Positions 10,490 to 21,806 of a stretch of DNA of 64,000 bases are shown in pieces. A program made the position numbers and the translations under genes. The notes under the pieces are model-generated. The model saw only the letters and a program-made list of their open reading frames with translations. It had not been told where the DNA came from and did no database searches. This stretch comes from Ascarosepion bandense (lineage: Eukaryota > Mollusca > Cephalopoda > Sepiida > Sepiidae): positions 4,087,001 through 4,151,000 of the forward strand of contig JBBBDQ010000420.1 of NCBI GenBank assembly GCA_037127315.1. The letters are read 5' to 3'. The first letter of the stretch is position 1; every line of letters begins with the position of its first letter.

Positions 10490-11450
10490 TCTTCTATGTG
10501 CCTTGTCCTTTCAGGATGTAGGTGATCATGGCCTTCCACGTTTCTCTATCCCTGGTGGCTCTTAGCATGCTTTCTCCTGTTACACCACGCAAACCCCGTT
10601 CTACCATCCACCTGCTCAGACCAGTAAACTATGTTACACGCTGTTTTCCCCTGTCTCTCCTTCCCTTTATCTTGCTTGTTAGTATCAGGTTCTCCAAGCC
10701 CTCCTTCCTCACTGTATGTCCCAAGAACATTAGCTGTCTTTTCCTGATGCTCAATATTAATTTCCTTTTCGTTTCCATCCTTTCCAAAATCGATCCATAA
10801 TATTCACAACATCCTTCTGTAAAACCACATTTCAGTTGTTTCAAGTTTTTTTTGTTTTTTTTTATGATATTGTCCAGCATTCACTGCCATATGGAAGAAC
10901 TGTCATCACATAGCAATCCAGTATATTCATCTTTAGTTTCTAGCGAAATTTTCCTTTCTCTCAATAATCTACTAAGCTTCTGGAGTGCGTTTTTCACCAT
11001 GCTAATTCACCTTCGGATCTCTGTGTCGCACTTTCTATCTTCTGCTTGAACATTTCCCAGGTATTTAAATTTTTGTACCTGCTTGAATTTATGATCTCCA
11101 ACTTCTATTTGACATTTTGGGCTGCTCTTTGTGCTGATGACCATGCATTCGGATTTCTTGCAGTTTATCTGTAGTCCTTTCTTCTCACTCTCTTCAGCTA
11201 CCTTCTGTTGGAGATTTTGTATTTTGATTTTTGAGTCTGCTATGAGCACAGTATCTTCGTACCTTCTGTTGTTCAAATTGTGGCCTCTGATGACAAATCC
11301 TGGCATACGATCTAGCGTCCTTATAATGGTCTCGCTGTACAAGTTAAATAGATCCGGTGAAAAGACACATCATTGTCTTATGCCCCTTCCTATCTTTGTA
11401 TATCTGCTGAATTCGTTACCTGTCTGTATGCAGGCGGTTTGATGCCAGTA
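10490..11450 (-). pseudogene. RTE-like LINE reverse transcriptase, C-terminal part
   Basis: Frame 11007-11342 carries NNRRYEDTVLIADSKIKIQNL, a degraded form of the RTE catalytic block (RYADDTVLIADS; the first catalytic Asp is lost), followed by EKKGLQINCKKSECMVIS and FKYLGNV. Frame 10629-10880 carries the C-terminal RKRQLMFLGHTVRKEGLENL block. The 3' end, near 10490-10520, abuts a (TTC)n array, as expected of RTE tails made of short repeats. Frameshifts separate the pieces. At least six other copies of this family occur in the window. Confidence 0.75.
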
Positions 11451-12295
11451 GAGATTCTTGATTAATGGGGTGTAAAAGCAGATGTGCACATGTCAAATGA
11501 AATTATTCTAATAAGAGGAATGAAATGATTATAAAAAAACACTTGTGATTATAAATCCCTCTTATTCTTTCTGAGTTGTGGACTTATTATTTACAATTAG
11601 TGTCTAATAAATACTCTCATCTTTGTTGTTGTTGTTATCAAAACATTTTGCTAATTGTTGGATATCATGGGATATCACTGCTTTGTTTAAATACTGGACG
11701 ATTTAGTAAAGACTTAAACTGAGTGGAAACAGAGCAAATAATAGCTGAACAGTATTAAAAACTTATAAAGATCTGATATCTGCATACATAGTCAGAGAAT
11801 AATTCGTCTACTGTAGATAAAATAAAATGTTCAGTTTTAAATACCTGAAGATCACCAGGATTGCCAGAAACCTGAAGAAGACTGAAGGGCACAATAGCCG
11901 CAACAGCAAAAATGAGGACATTAGACTGACTGCACAATATGTAACTGATACGAAGAGACCACTGATAACGAAAAGACGGTTAAAATAATGGGAATAAAAA
12001 TGAGAAGAATAGGCTTAGCGAAATATTCCTAGGCGACATCAAAGTATAGAGAAATAAACGTTTAAACTAAATGGCAAGTTCGAGTCAATGGATACGGGGA
12101 AAAATAAACAAAGGTAAGTATTGCTATATAAAAAAAGGCATGAACCTGAAATTTTGGAGAAAATGGTCAAATAATAATATAAGAAATCTGCCGATAAGAA
12201 ATATCGATAAGTAATCTACCGAATCTGACAAAGCAAACCTCTTAAAAAGAAACTCCAATCTGTGGTGGACTAGGTTAAGAAATGGCTCGTAAATT
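11450..12295. other. Intergenic, nothing recognised
   Basis: AT-rich. A small ORF at 11755-11937 (minus) has no recognised motif. Confidence 0.4.
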
Positions 12296-12299
12296 TTAA

Positions 12300-13195
12300 G
12301 GCTTACAGAACGAAGCTGCTATCGTTTAATCAACATAGACAGTCACTCCTACTCCCCATCAGCATGGATCAGGTTAGTCTCCCTGAAAGCAATGCACTGC
12401 GCCTCCTCGGACTAAATCTCTCACCCGAACTCAAGTGGAATGACTACTCAATATAGCTAAATTTACTACTAGGAAGGTCAGTTACCAGTGTAGGGTCAGG
12501 AAGTTTTTCTTGTCTGAATCAATCTTGCACATATATAAATCTACCATACACCCGAGCATTGATTACTGTTGTCATATCAGGTCGAGTACTCTGGTATTTA
12601 TCTCAGGATTCTTGACAAAATCCAACGGAGAATCTGTAATGTAATCAATCACGACCTGGCATCTCAACTCCAGTTACTTTCACACCGATGTAATATGGTG
12701 TCCCTCTGTCTATTTTACAAATATTTTCACGGCTTCTGCTCCGATAGGCTTAGCTCCCTGGTTCCCCCTCTGCATGAATTTACTCGAGCTACAAGATTAG
12801 CAGCTAGGTTTTACAGTGAAACCAATCACACTTATACTCTATCAACTTCATTTCTCGTAAATCCTGCCTGTGGAATTCCCTTCCCTATACTTTCTCCTCT
12901 GACACCTACAATCTCCAAAGATTTAAATTGCTATGTCAATTGCCATCTCTTATCTCTTTGACTCGCATCTTTTCCCTGACAACACTTGTATCATGCTCTT
13001 CTCTCTTTCCATTCTACTCTCAAGCAGCTTTCTTCACCCCAGTGTTCTCATCCTTCGCTTACTCATTCTCTGATACCTACTGTAATTTGTTCCACTTTTT
13101 CATCATTCTTCTCTTATGTAACCCCCTGCGCACTAGTGGCAGTACTGCCTTGCTTGGGATGAAATGATTATAAAAAAAATACTTGTGATTATAAA
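12300..13195 (+). pseudogene. CR1/Jockey-like LINE, C-terminal ORF2 and 3' tail
   Basis: Plus-strand frames give SNALRLLGLNLSPELKW (about 12390-12440), then LDKIQRRICNVI (from 12613) and RCNMVSLCLFYKYFHG..SSLVPPLHEFTRATRLA (12690-12800). This is the post-RT C-terminus common to CR1/Jockey-like LINEs of aquatic invertebrates. The tail at 13120-13165 (ACCCCCTGC...GCCTTGCTTGGG..GAAATGATTATAAA) recurs at 25430-25490 and, in variant form, in the repeats at 18.9 and 27.2 kb. Several frameshifts make it a pseudogene. Confidence 0.7.
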
Positions 13196-13393
13196 TCCCT
13201 AGCGCCAGTTATTTAGCGAACTTAAAAACATCAATCGGCATTTTAGTGCCGTTTTCACACCAATAGGAGGCGTTGTCTCTCACTTTAGGGTAAAAAATAC
13301 CACTAGAACTAATCTACGTCAATTTTATCAGAATAGAAGAAAAATTAAATAACAGTGTTGAAAGTTTTTCGTTTAAAAATGAGCTTAACGCGT

Positions 13394-13394
<1 letters not shown>

Positions 13395-13430
<36 letters not shown>
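13395..13430. repeat. (TA)n array next to hammerhead copy 2
   Basis: About 32 bp of TA repeat directly downstream (minus orientation) of the hammerhead motif at 13435-13478. Confidence 0.9.
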
Positions 13431-13720
13431 TCGTCCACATACAAGCCTGTTACGCTATATCGCAGCTCATCAGTGTGGCTAGACATATCCACTTGTTTCT
13501 GGCCGGGATCGAAACTCGAACGATTTGGTGTTAGTCGGAGTCGCTACCCACCTAAGCCATCGACGCATAGAATCAGAGAAGGGAAATTTTAACGTGTTGT
13601 ATATAAGCAGTGTATACACACGCCAGCCATCGAAAGCACTCAATTCATTTCTGAAGAGTAATGCTTATATCTTGAAAGTGGAAACTAGTGTTGGGTTTAC
13701 TGAAAAAGATACTATGACAT
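13431..13720 (-). mobile_element. tRNA-like/hammerhead/(TA)n module, copy 2
   Basis: In minus orientation: an upstream body (ACTCAATTC near 13640; GTGTATACAC near 13610; AAAATTTCCC near 13580), a tRNA-like segment (13500-13560; A-box-like TGGCTTAGGTGGGTAGCG and B-box-like AGTTTCGATCCC), a hammerhead (13435-13478) and (TA)n. The body matches 21550-21660 and 59810-59890. Confidence 0.7.
13435..13478 (-). ncRNA. Hammerhead motif 2, core mutated
   Basis: CTGATGA is present, but GAAA is changed to GTAA. Helix I is CCACA/TGTGG (perfect) and helix III is ACAGG/CTTGT with a GTA triplet. The GAAA change should abolish cleavage. Confidence 0.65.
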
Positions 13721-14215
13721 AGAATTTTTTGTCGCAAAAGGATCAATATCGAGATAGATATGGTGGGCCCAGGGCAGCACAACCGCGTCAACCTCCGTGT
13801 TGTGCTCACTTTAAAAACTTTCGAAATCACAAACTGACTTATTCAAGTCTTTCCGAATTTTTCTGCATATCTTCAGATTAACACCCAAACACTCTGAAAT
13901 GGCCATATTGGAGCTTCTAGTACGAATTTCAATCAGTACATCTTATCGTTACCAAATTTCTGACAGGGTGAACTGTATCATGGTACTCTTTCTCTCGCAG
14001 AAGGTGCCTTTCTGACCCCAATATAACGGATGATGTGATCGCAGAAATCGTCTGACAGCCATCACTGGGTCCTCCTGCTTGTGTGGTACGATGCAGAGTT
14101 CTGATGTCAGACATAGGGTCTTCTAACAGCCACCCACTTTACCCAGGGCAGTACTACCTCTTCAAGTCATTTGATGTAGTGTTAAATATAAAATGGCGAC
14201 AATTTAACAATTACG

Positions 14216-14217
<2 letters not shown>

Positions 14218-14273
<56 letters not shown>
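14218..14273. repeat. (TG)n microsatellite
   Basis: About 56 bp of uninterrupted TG repeat. Confidence 0.95.
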
Positions 14274-14276
<3 letters not shown>

Positions 14277-14754
14277 GAATAAAATATGTAAAAAGGAGTT
14301 TTCGTGTGACTCCTTTCGTCCTTTATAACTTCATCGGACTAAAAGATAAAACGAGTCATACAAAACTTTTCCACTTAGTTGTTTGAGTTTGAGTTTTGTT
14401 TAACGGCATAACAACCTCTGTGGTTTATTTAAAACCAAAAAGGTACGGTTTAAGGTTTGCTTGTTTTTTTTTTAATGTCAGGTTATAGTTAGAAGGTTGA
14501 TTTCGTCAGATTTTGATGAAAACTTTTATTTTATTTTATTTTATTTTATTTAAAAAATTGAAGATGTCTTCAATTTTTGTATTCAAAAATGCATTATGGC
14601 AATAATTTTTTTTCTTTCAAAAATGTATTACGGCAATATTTTTTCCTTCAAAAATGCATTATGACATAATGTTTGACTTCAAAAATATCTTATGGTAGTA
14701 ATCTTTTTCGTTCCAAAATATATATTTTTCTTTAAAAGTATTTTTATACTTTCA

Positions 14755-15160
14755 TAGTGTTTTGATCCCAGTTTGGGGATAAACTATTTGCTCATAGTTG
14801 GGACTCTAATAGGTGCTACCACCCCGGGTCAGGGTAGACATAGGAACAACAGCAATTAAGAAGTGATTCCATGCTTCTCACAACCACCCAACCAAAGGCC
14901 TTGCAGTTTACTGTCCTACTGTTATGGTGCCCTCATACGAGACATGGACTCTTCCTCTTGTATGCAATTTCCCAGGAGCAGTCAACTCGCTCAGTTGACA
15001 GTCTTAAGCACTGTCGAGTTCTCTGCCTTCGGGTGGAGAGTATTAACCCAGTCTTGGCTCCGCCGAAGGGTAGAGTCACGACTGGGGAACATTAGACAGA
15101 TATTTTGGGCCAGGCTTTATGGTCCTAGAACCTTCATTAAAAAGGCCTTGTGCCACATTT
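14755..15160. repeat. Unidentified repeat-like segment
   Basis: The left part matches about 1255-1340. The rest (14880-15120) is relatively GC-rich and has two overlapping open frames with no recognised motif. It may be a SINE or LINE fragment; I cannot assign it. Confidence 0.3.
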
Positions 15161-15404
15161 TGTATTAAGTGGAAAGGCAACTGAATACTACAGTCAACAG
15201 AAGCAGTTAATGGGAGCAGTTAACGAAAACAGTTAAAGAGTAGCTGGTACGTCAGTTGACGACAGCTAATAGTCAGGCAATAAGCAGCGTAATAATAGAT
15301 TAGGACTTATTTCTATTTACTTATTATTAACACTTCCATTGAATAACTAGTTTCTTGTTATACTTATACACTGTGTTGAACCTATCTTCTTGTTTCATGT
15401 CTAC

Positions 15405-15550
15405 TTCCGGACCAAACCCTAGTTGGCAATTAGTCTACCGCAAATAGTAATGGCAACCAACTCTGGAGAAATTCCCAGTCATGTTTCTTCCATACATTGC
15501 CGTTCTTGCGTGCATCACGTATGGCACTTAACTGACCGACAAAAGTTTTA
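15405..15550 (+). mobile_element. tRNA-SINE 3' part
   Basis: Contains TTGGCAATTAGTCTACCGCA...ATGGCAACC, CAGTCATGTTTC and ATCACGTATGGCA..TAACTGA, the 3' module of the SINE that is fuller at 31435, 47213 and 62972. The tRNA-like head is missing. Confidence 0.6.
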
Positions 15551-15799
15551 ATATAGCCCTGATTGGTTGCAGAAGATGGAAAAAACGGGAATAAAACGTC
15601 GGATTTCACCGTTTCCCAAGAGTTCTTGTTTTCTTTCTTTAGATTATTAATTCTTGTTTATTCATTTCCACGAATATCTGCGCAGTTAATATACTGTTTT
15701 AATTATTTACAAGGCCAAACTTCTTTCATGCACATTCTACCTTCAGAACGCGGGGTGCTCATGGCTATCCACAACTTCTTGTACTTTAAAACTAAATAA

Positions 15800-16065
15800 T
15801 GCTTCTCTCCTTATCCATACCACACTGTCTTACCATCCCTTTGCCAAAACCCATTAGTTAGGTTACTCGATGTTCTCCCTCTGCATCTCTTGACTTCACC
15901 ATGTCTTGTAAGTGTTAAATTCTCCAAGTTATCTTTCTTCATTGTGCGTACCAGAAATTTAAATGACTCTTTTTGATTCTAAGCATAGGTGTTTCTTTTA
16001 TTTCCATTCTTCTTAAAACAACTTCGTTGCTCACATGCTGTCCATGCAAGCCACGAAGATGTTTT
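15800..16065 (-). pseudogene. RTE-like LINE C-terminal fragment
   Basis: The minus frame at 15939-16124 reads HGQHVSNEVVLRRMEIKETP...SHLNFW, a diverged form of the RTE C-terminal block (HVSNE.VLRRM....FLGH). It continues with frameshifts to about 15800. Confidence 0.65.
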
Positions 16066-16134
16066 AAAAAAAATAATTCCTGATTTATTTTGGAAATTAT
16101 TGGTAGACAAATGTTGCAGTACAATGGAATTGTC

Positions 16135-16345
16135 GTAGTCAGTCAGTTAATTGTCATACACTTGAGCGATAATGTCTCGAAAGAAACAGGACTGAATGGG
16201 CAGATTTTCCGAAGTAGGTTGCCATTATTTTTTGCAGTATATTGGTGACCAACCAAGGTTATAGAACTTAATATGCCCTGCTGTTTAACCCATAGCTGGT
16301 GGGAGAAGCGATGAATTAATATATTTTCCAAGGATATTTGCGCGC
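16135..16345 (-). mobile_element. tRNA-SINE, minus orientation, head eroded
   Basis: Shows the 3' module (CAGTCAGTTAATTGTCATACAC, ATGTCTCGAAAGAAACAGGACTGA) and the middle (TTAACCCATAGCTGG..GGGAGAAG), matching the copy at 62972-63248. Confidence 0.6.
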
Positions 16346-16970
16346 AAGTGATTAACAGTTGAAACTGTCTGGTAACAGAATTGTTTACACCATTATGCTA
16401 TCATTTGAAAAAATTAAGACGTTTTTCTCTGGTCATGTTCTTATGAAACATTTCATCATTATACAATTTGATTTTACTGTTAAATTTCAAATCTCGAATC
16501 GTTTCCCATTCCCTTTATTGCCTTTACTTCAAAGCAGACATCTTGTTTTCATATTTCTTCCAGTTTAATGAAAACTGACTTATAACAGATTCACAAGTAA
16601 TCACCTGGTTTATTTCCAGCAACATTCAACGATGTTGATCATCTCGCCTTTATATTCAATGATTGTCTGCTTATTTCTTGGCCACTAAATTCTGCCAAAA
16701 ATATTTTCTTTTTTAAATTATCCCAGTAAATACATTTAATAGTTTTTTTCAGGAAATCTTTCAACAGGCGATATCATTTTACAGGAAACGGATTAAATCG
16801 TATAATCTGCAATGACTGAAATTATAATAATGGATTTTTAAGCATTTAGGGGATAGAAAAGAAATACGTTTAGGAAAATTATTCCATGAATATGCGAGAC
16901 AAATTCTAACATTGCTATGACAAGCAATTTAGTAGAATTTGCTTGCTTAGAGAGAAAGAACATTAACAAA

Positions 16971-16971
<1 letters not shown>

Positions 16972-17018
<47 letters not shown>
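16972..17018. repeat. (TA)n microsatellite
   Basis: About 46 bp of TA repeat. Confidence 0.95.
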
Positions 17019-17021
<3 letters not shown>

Positions 17022-17097
17022 CATGTTTCGTTAAAAACGGCCGACAAAGGATATTTTATTAATTTTAATTGCATTTTTCCAGTATTCTTGAGGACAT

Positions 17098-17280
17098 AAT
17101 AACAACACCGGAAAAATAACATACTTGAAAATGGCCAGTGAAATAGCTGAAAGCGCTTGGGGAGTCAAAAATTATTGAACATTTTTACTCACTTTATCTC
17201 CAGCAAAAAGAAAACATGTTAGAATACTGGAAAATTAAAATAAAAATGAATAAAATCTTTCTTGTCGTTCGTTTTTGACG
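17098..17280 (+). mobile_element. Penelope-type terminal repeat fragment
   Basis: Matches 7810-7985 (GAAAATGGCCAGTGAAATAGCTGAAAGCGCTTGG). It starts beside ATAACAACACCGGAAAAA and ends in TTCTTGTC. Confidence 0.5.
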
Positions 17281-17529
17281 AAACATGTTTAAATGTAAGA
17301 TAGGCCAAAATATATATATATTTATAAAGAAGGAGAGCAAGTTACGTGAATTAATAAGTGTCATAACCTTGTCAACAAGTTAGTAGGTCGTGTTGGACAC
17401 AGAAATAAAGACACAAAGACGGAATAGTGTTAAAGAAATATCTTACAAAAACAGTAGTACAAACATATACCAATGAACAATTATTAGCGTGACTCTTTAG
17501 TCTAGCTGTCGAGTTATTGGCTAGAATAA

Positions 17530-17531
<2 letters not shown>

Positions 17532-17578
<47 letters not shown>
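17532..17578. repeat. (CT)n microsatellite
   Basis: About 47 bp of uninterrupted CT repeat. Confidence 0.95.
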
Positions 17579-17581
<3 letters not shown>

Positions 17582-17760
17582 ATATTACTCTTACTAACTA
17601 CTCTGCTTCGACAAACTGTTACTTATAAAGAGTTTGGACAAGTTCATGCGTCAAATAGGTAAGTCCCCATAACAATAAGTAAGCATATGTGGGTACACAT
17701 ATGTACAATATTATTATTCAGGTTTTAATAAAACAGTACTCCATCTAGTATAAACAGAGC

Positions 17761-17761
<1 letters not shown>

Positions 17762-17801
<40 letters not shown>

Positions 17802-18190
17802 ATCGAGGCAGCAGATAATTTTCTAAATATATATATAGATATTCATTGTCTCTTATATTTAACAATATAAGAGACAATGAAGGTCTATTATGTTTAATCA
17901 TAAGCCGTTCTAAACATCGTATTTTGGGTATAATTTCAGGTGAAAATAAAGACAAAAATTCTCCAACATTTGGATAATTTTTTTATTAAGTCGAATGCTT
18001 AGAACCAATTTAATAAAAATTATCCAAATGTTGTAGAATTTTCGTCTTTATTTTCAACTGAAATTAAAGCGAAAATACGACGTTTAGAACGGCTCATGAT
18101 TATACATAATAGACATTCATTATCTCTTATATTTAACAGTAAGGAGAATTTTTATAACAAGATTTCTGGATTATTCAGCCCAGACGATGT
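17762..18190. mobile_element. Penelope-type terminal repeats, inverted pair
   Basis: After a (TA)n array (17764-17798), the segment 17800-18000 carries GTATCGAGGCAGCAGATAAT, GCCGTTCTAAACATCGTATT and CAGGTGAAAATAAAGACAAA. The segment about 18010-18160 is its inverted copy (TTTCAACTGAAATTAAAGCG, ACGTTTAGAACGGCTCATGA). The same family occurs at 26820-26960, 41483-41700 and 42008-42137. No RT remains. Confidence 0.6.
17844..17879. other. 36-bp hairpin within the terminal repeat
   Basis: The 16-bp arms CATTGTCTCTTATATT and AATATAAGAGACAATG pair perfectly around TAAC. Confidence 0.8.
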
Positions 18191-18289
18191 AAATAAATAT
18201 ACTGTTTAATTCTAAAAAAAAAAAAAAAGAGTATCGACTCAAATACGATTAGTTATTGAAAATAATGTTTAAACAAATAAGTAAAAATA

Positions 18290-18440
18290 TGTCCCAAAGT
18301 CGGCATGAATCTGCTCTGTATACTTATCAACGCCTTATCTACACCAAGATATCGAGCACTCTACGATAAAAGTATCCTGCTTGCCAAAATATATTTTATC
18401 AGTAAAACTACTGAAAAACAACATTGACGCTAAAAATTAC
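18290..18440. repeat. Dispersed repeat, mate of 22950-23105
   Basis: Shares AAAGTCGGCATGAATCTG, a TATCGAG/TATCGCTAC block and TTGCCAAAATAT...GTAAAACTACTGAAAAACAAC with 22950-23105. It may be part of a Penelope-type terminal region. Confidence 0.45.
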
Positions 18441-18457
18441 CACAATTAAACAGTAAA

Positions 18458-18463
18458 CACACA

Positions 18464-18495
<32 letters not shown>

Positions 18496-18505
18496 TACAT
18501 ACACA

Positions 18506-18602
<97 letters not shown>
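18458..18602. repeat. Compound (CA)n-(TA)n microsatellite
   Basis: CA repeat (about 18458-18500) followed by about 95 bp of nearly pure TA repeat. Confidence 0.95.
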
Positions 18603-18904
18603 GAAATATGTATGTTATATCATTAACTCCAAATATTTTTGGCGATTAAATAACAACAACAAAAACTCAATTAGGACCTGGGACATCATGATAAAAAGTA
18701 AATCTTTTAATGGAATAGGAAATAGATATAACTTATGCCTTTAGAAAAACTTGTCATCTTAAAACATCTGAATGACCCTAATATATTAAACAAAAATATT
18801 GAATTAATGACCACTTGCAAAATTAGAAAGAATATATGCTTGCATATTTAGATCTTGACTAACCTGACACACATTTTACTTCCTCTTTTTTAGTGTTTTT
18901 TTTT

Positions 18905-19110
18905 TTTAATCATATCACCCCGAGCAAGGCGGTAACGCCACTGATGTGCAGGGGGCTACGCAAGAGTGAAAAGATTTGAAAAGCCGGAAACCACATCCTA
19001 AACAGGGAACAATGGATGAGCTTCTTCACCTGTACAATAGACGTGGGTGGAGTGTGAACCGGGCGATAGTTTAGTCTATCTACTCCAATTGAAAAATAAA
19101 AAAAATAAAA
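18905..19110 (-). mobile_element. SINE-like repeat with LINE-type tail, mate of 27085
   Basis: Reverse complement of about 27085-27300. It shares CATATCACCCCG, GCAGGGGGCTACGCAAGAG, AACCACATCCTAAACAGGGA, TAGACGTGGGTGGAGTGTGA and TCTATCTACTCCAATTGAAA. The CACCCCGxGCAAGGCGG...GCAGGGGG end is a variant of the 3' end of the LINEs at 13.1 and 25.4 kb. Confidence 0.55.
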
Positions 19111-20400
19111 AATAAATTGTTTCTTCTTTTATTTATTTTTATTTTTTTATATTACACTGAGAATTTTTATTTACGCTTGATAAATATTTATATTTCAGTG
19201 TGTGCGTTTATACACATATGTATACTTATTTCTATCTATCTATCTATCTATCTATAGAATTGTTTTATAGATTTGTTTTATTTCAGATTTCTTAGTCTCA
19301 CGTTCGTCAGATTTAAATCAAACACTACATGCGACAGTCGTTTTAATATTTGTCTAAACTTAGGAAAACAGATACAGATGCGAAAATTCGGTAAACATTT
19401 TAGCAGTAAAACAAAGCAGAATACGTACAAATACCGAACAACATAAGCTTCTGAACTTCTGACGCGCGAGGGAATGCTAGCGCCGTCGGGAGCTATGATG
19501 GACATTATCGTCCATCAAGCTGTAAAAATTCACGCTGCCAAACTCGGAACACTCGTGGCCAGACGTCCAGATATACCAACTGGCGGTCGTGATCGGAAAG
19601 TCGAACAGTCGTATATCACATACGTCATAAGACAACAATGACCTGTATGCACGCACATCTCTCTGCTTTTTGTTTGTTTGTTTTTCTTTCTCTCAACAAA
19701 TCTCTCTTAAGATTCATAAAAGTGTTAGGAATATTTATAGTTTTTGTACTAATGTTTATCCAGTACAAGTCTCAAGAGCCAATCAACAAGATACGTACGG
19801 AATGGATTGTGTATTATTGTTAAGAACCCGTTTGGGTCAGCAACACATAAAATACAATTTAGTTGGAATAATGCTGAAGGGAGTGAATTAAACTATAACG
19901 CAAGATAATTTAGGAAATTTATTTTAGCAGACAAAAATATTTAGCAAAAACACAGGTATAAAATGACAGAACTATATAATAATGGACACTAGAACGGGTT
20001 GAACTTTGTCTTAGTTTTACACAATATTCACTGGAAAATAAAAGGTGAGTCTAACGAGGAAGATATTTGGCGGAAGTTTAGGCGGAATGGAAAGTGGTCA
20101 TTTAACTCGGCTAAAGAATATATATATAACTATGCACAGCTAGGATTTGGTCAGAATGATTAATAAAACAATCTTTACCTTTCACGACAGCAACGTGGTG
20201 TATTCACTGGATGTTGAGGAAGGTTTTCGTATGGAGAATTTCAGCTGGTAGCCTTATGAAAATTTCTTTCGACGTCTTGAACGAATCGCCGCAGAGGGGT
20301 CTACGTCTGGCCTGTAACACCTACAACTCTGGGGTTTTCTACTATTTCTCCCATTTTATATAGAAACAGGAGCCTATATTCATTGGCCCTCTCTTTCTCT
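19110..20400. other. Intergenic; CpG-richer patch near 19440-19600
   Basis: No gene or repeat recognised. About 19440-19600 is noticeably richer in G+C and CpG than its surroundings (GACGCGCGAGGGAAT, GCGCCGTCGGGAG). ORFs here are short and unremarkable. A short (CTAT)n lies at about 19233-19256. Confidence 0.35.
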
Positions 20401-20414
20401 GGTCTTATTTTTCT

Positions 20415-20620
20415 TTTACCTGTAACCACAGTTACCAGGCTATTTAATCTCTTTTTGGGAAGGGTAGAACCTGACCAACTGACCCAATTTTTACTACTCT
20501 CCTTTCTGGGGTGGTAGAAACATTACCGAATGACCAGTTACTACTACTTTTTTGGGGATTGGTGAAAACCTAACCAAATAACCTAGTTACTACTATTCTT
20601 TTGCTAAGGTGACTATTTTA
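20415..20620. repeat. About four diverged tandem units of about 55 bp
   Basis: Successive segments repeat a pattern of ACC(A/T)A.TGAC, (TTA)CTACT, CTTTTTGGG and TGG.AGAAACC. The units are strongly diverged. Origin unknown. Confidence 0.4.
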
Positions 20621-20908
20621 ATCATGACCCAAAGCCTTTGTGGCTAGAAAACGCTCCTAACTTCCTCGTGACATTTATGAATATAAATGTTGGAAGTAGG
20701 AATTGAAGTTATGATAATTGACCCTTGAAGAGGATAAGTTTGTTGTTTTTATATGGGAGTCTGTCCAGCAAAGCATCTGTTTTTGATATAGTTGGAATAC
20801 GGCGGGAATGTGGTTGTTTCAACTCCGTGGAAGTAGCATGGAGGTTCTTAGCTGTCAAGATTTGGACTGGTGCAACTATAGAATGAAGAATCTCAGTATA
20901 TACCCCCA

Positions 20909-20909
20909 C

Positions 20910-20947
<38 letters not shown>

Positions 20948-20968
20948 ACGCACATACATACACACACA
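20909..20968. repeat. (CA)n microsatellite
   Basis: About 35 bp of CA repeat, then interrupted CA/CATA repeats. Confidence 0.9.
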
Positions 20969-21330
20969 CGTTCATACACTCGCATGTATGTGTGTTAGTA
21001 GAGGGCGTATGTTAAAATTCTTTACACATATATATGTGTGTACTCGATTGTGTGTGTATTTCTGCGCGGAAGACAGCTCGTATATCAGTATACATTTTCT
21101 TTAAGGTAGCTATCTATTCTCTGTTGTAGACGCCTAGTCTGGCATAAGTGCGCTTGTTCAAAACACAGAGAGATTCTCGTGGTTTATACCGCAACTACAG
21201 TGAGCAGATTTTAATAGTTTTTATAATCTGGTGTTATTAGTCAGTTAATAATACAAGTAAGTTCAAACCCACAGCCACGACGACTTATGACTTCCAGCTA
21301 GGTGAGCCATTGCGAGTATCGAACAGTTTC

Positions 21331-21369
21331 AACAACATCATTTTGCTCTCAAGGTTTGTGTCAACCCGT

Positions 21370-21452
<83 letters not shown>

Positions 21453-21494
21453 GCTACGGGTTGACACAAACCATGAGAGCAAAATGAGGTTGTT
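21331..21494. repeat. Inverted repeat around a (CA)n(TA)n array
   Basis: 43-bp arms (21331-21373 and 21452-21494; core GTTTGTGTCAACCCGTAGCA and its complement) pair with about two mismatches across a CA/TA array. Confidence 0.85.
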
Positions 21495-21499
21495 GATAT

Positions 21500-21806
21500 G
21501 CTCTCATTACGATTGAGCTCTCTAGAGAATAAAATTTTTCAAATAGTTTCCACTTCTGCGATATATGCATTACATGAATGAATTGAGTTTTTGGGGTGAC
21601 GGACGTGTGTATACACTGCTTATATACAAGACGTTAAAATTTCCGTTCTTTGATTCCATGCGCCTATGGCTTAAAGGGTAGCGACTCCGACTGACACCAA
21701 ATCAGACTAGTTTCGATCCCGGCCAGAAGCAAGTGGATGTGTCTAGCCACACTGATGAGCTGCGATACCGCGAAACAGGCTTGTATGTGGATGACGAATA
21801 TATATA
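21500..21806 (+). mobile_element. tRNA-like/hammerhead/(TA)n module, copy 3
   Basis: In order: ATTGAGCTCTCTAGAGAA (from about 21511), CACTTCTGCGATATATGC, GAATTGAGTTT, GTGTATACACTGCTTATATA, then a tRNA-like part (A-box-like TGGCTTAAAGGGTAG at 21667-21681, B-box-like AGTTTCGATCC at 21709-21719), a hammerhead (21747-21790) and a TA tract. This is the most complete copy of the CCACA subfamily. A Tc1-type element has inserted in its TA tract. Confidence 0.75.
21747..21790 (+). ncRNA. Hammerhead motif 3, core intact, helix II weak
   Basis: CTGATGA (21752-21758) and GAAA (21772-21775) are intact. Helix I is CCACA/TGTGG (perfect). Helix III is ACAGG/CTTGT and the triplet is GTA, with predicted cleavage after A21785. 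Helix II (GCTGCGATACCGC) has two mismatches, so activity is doubtful. Confidence 0.7.
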
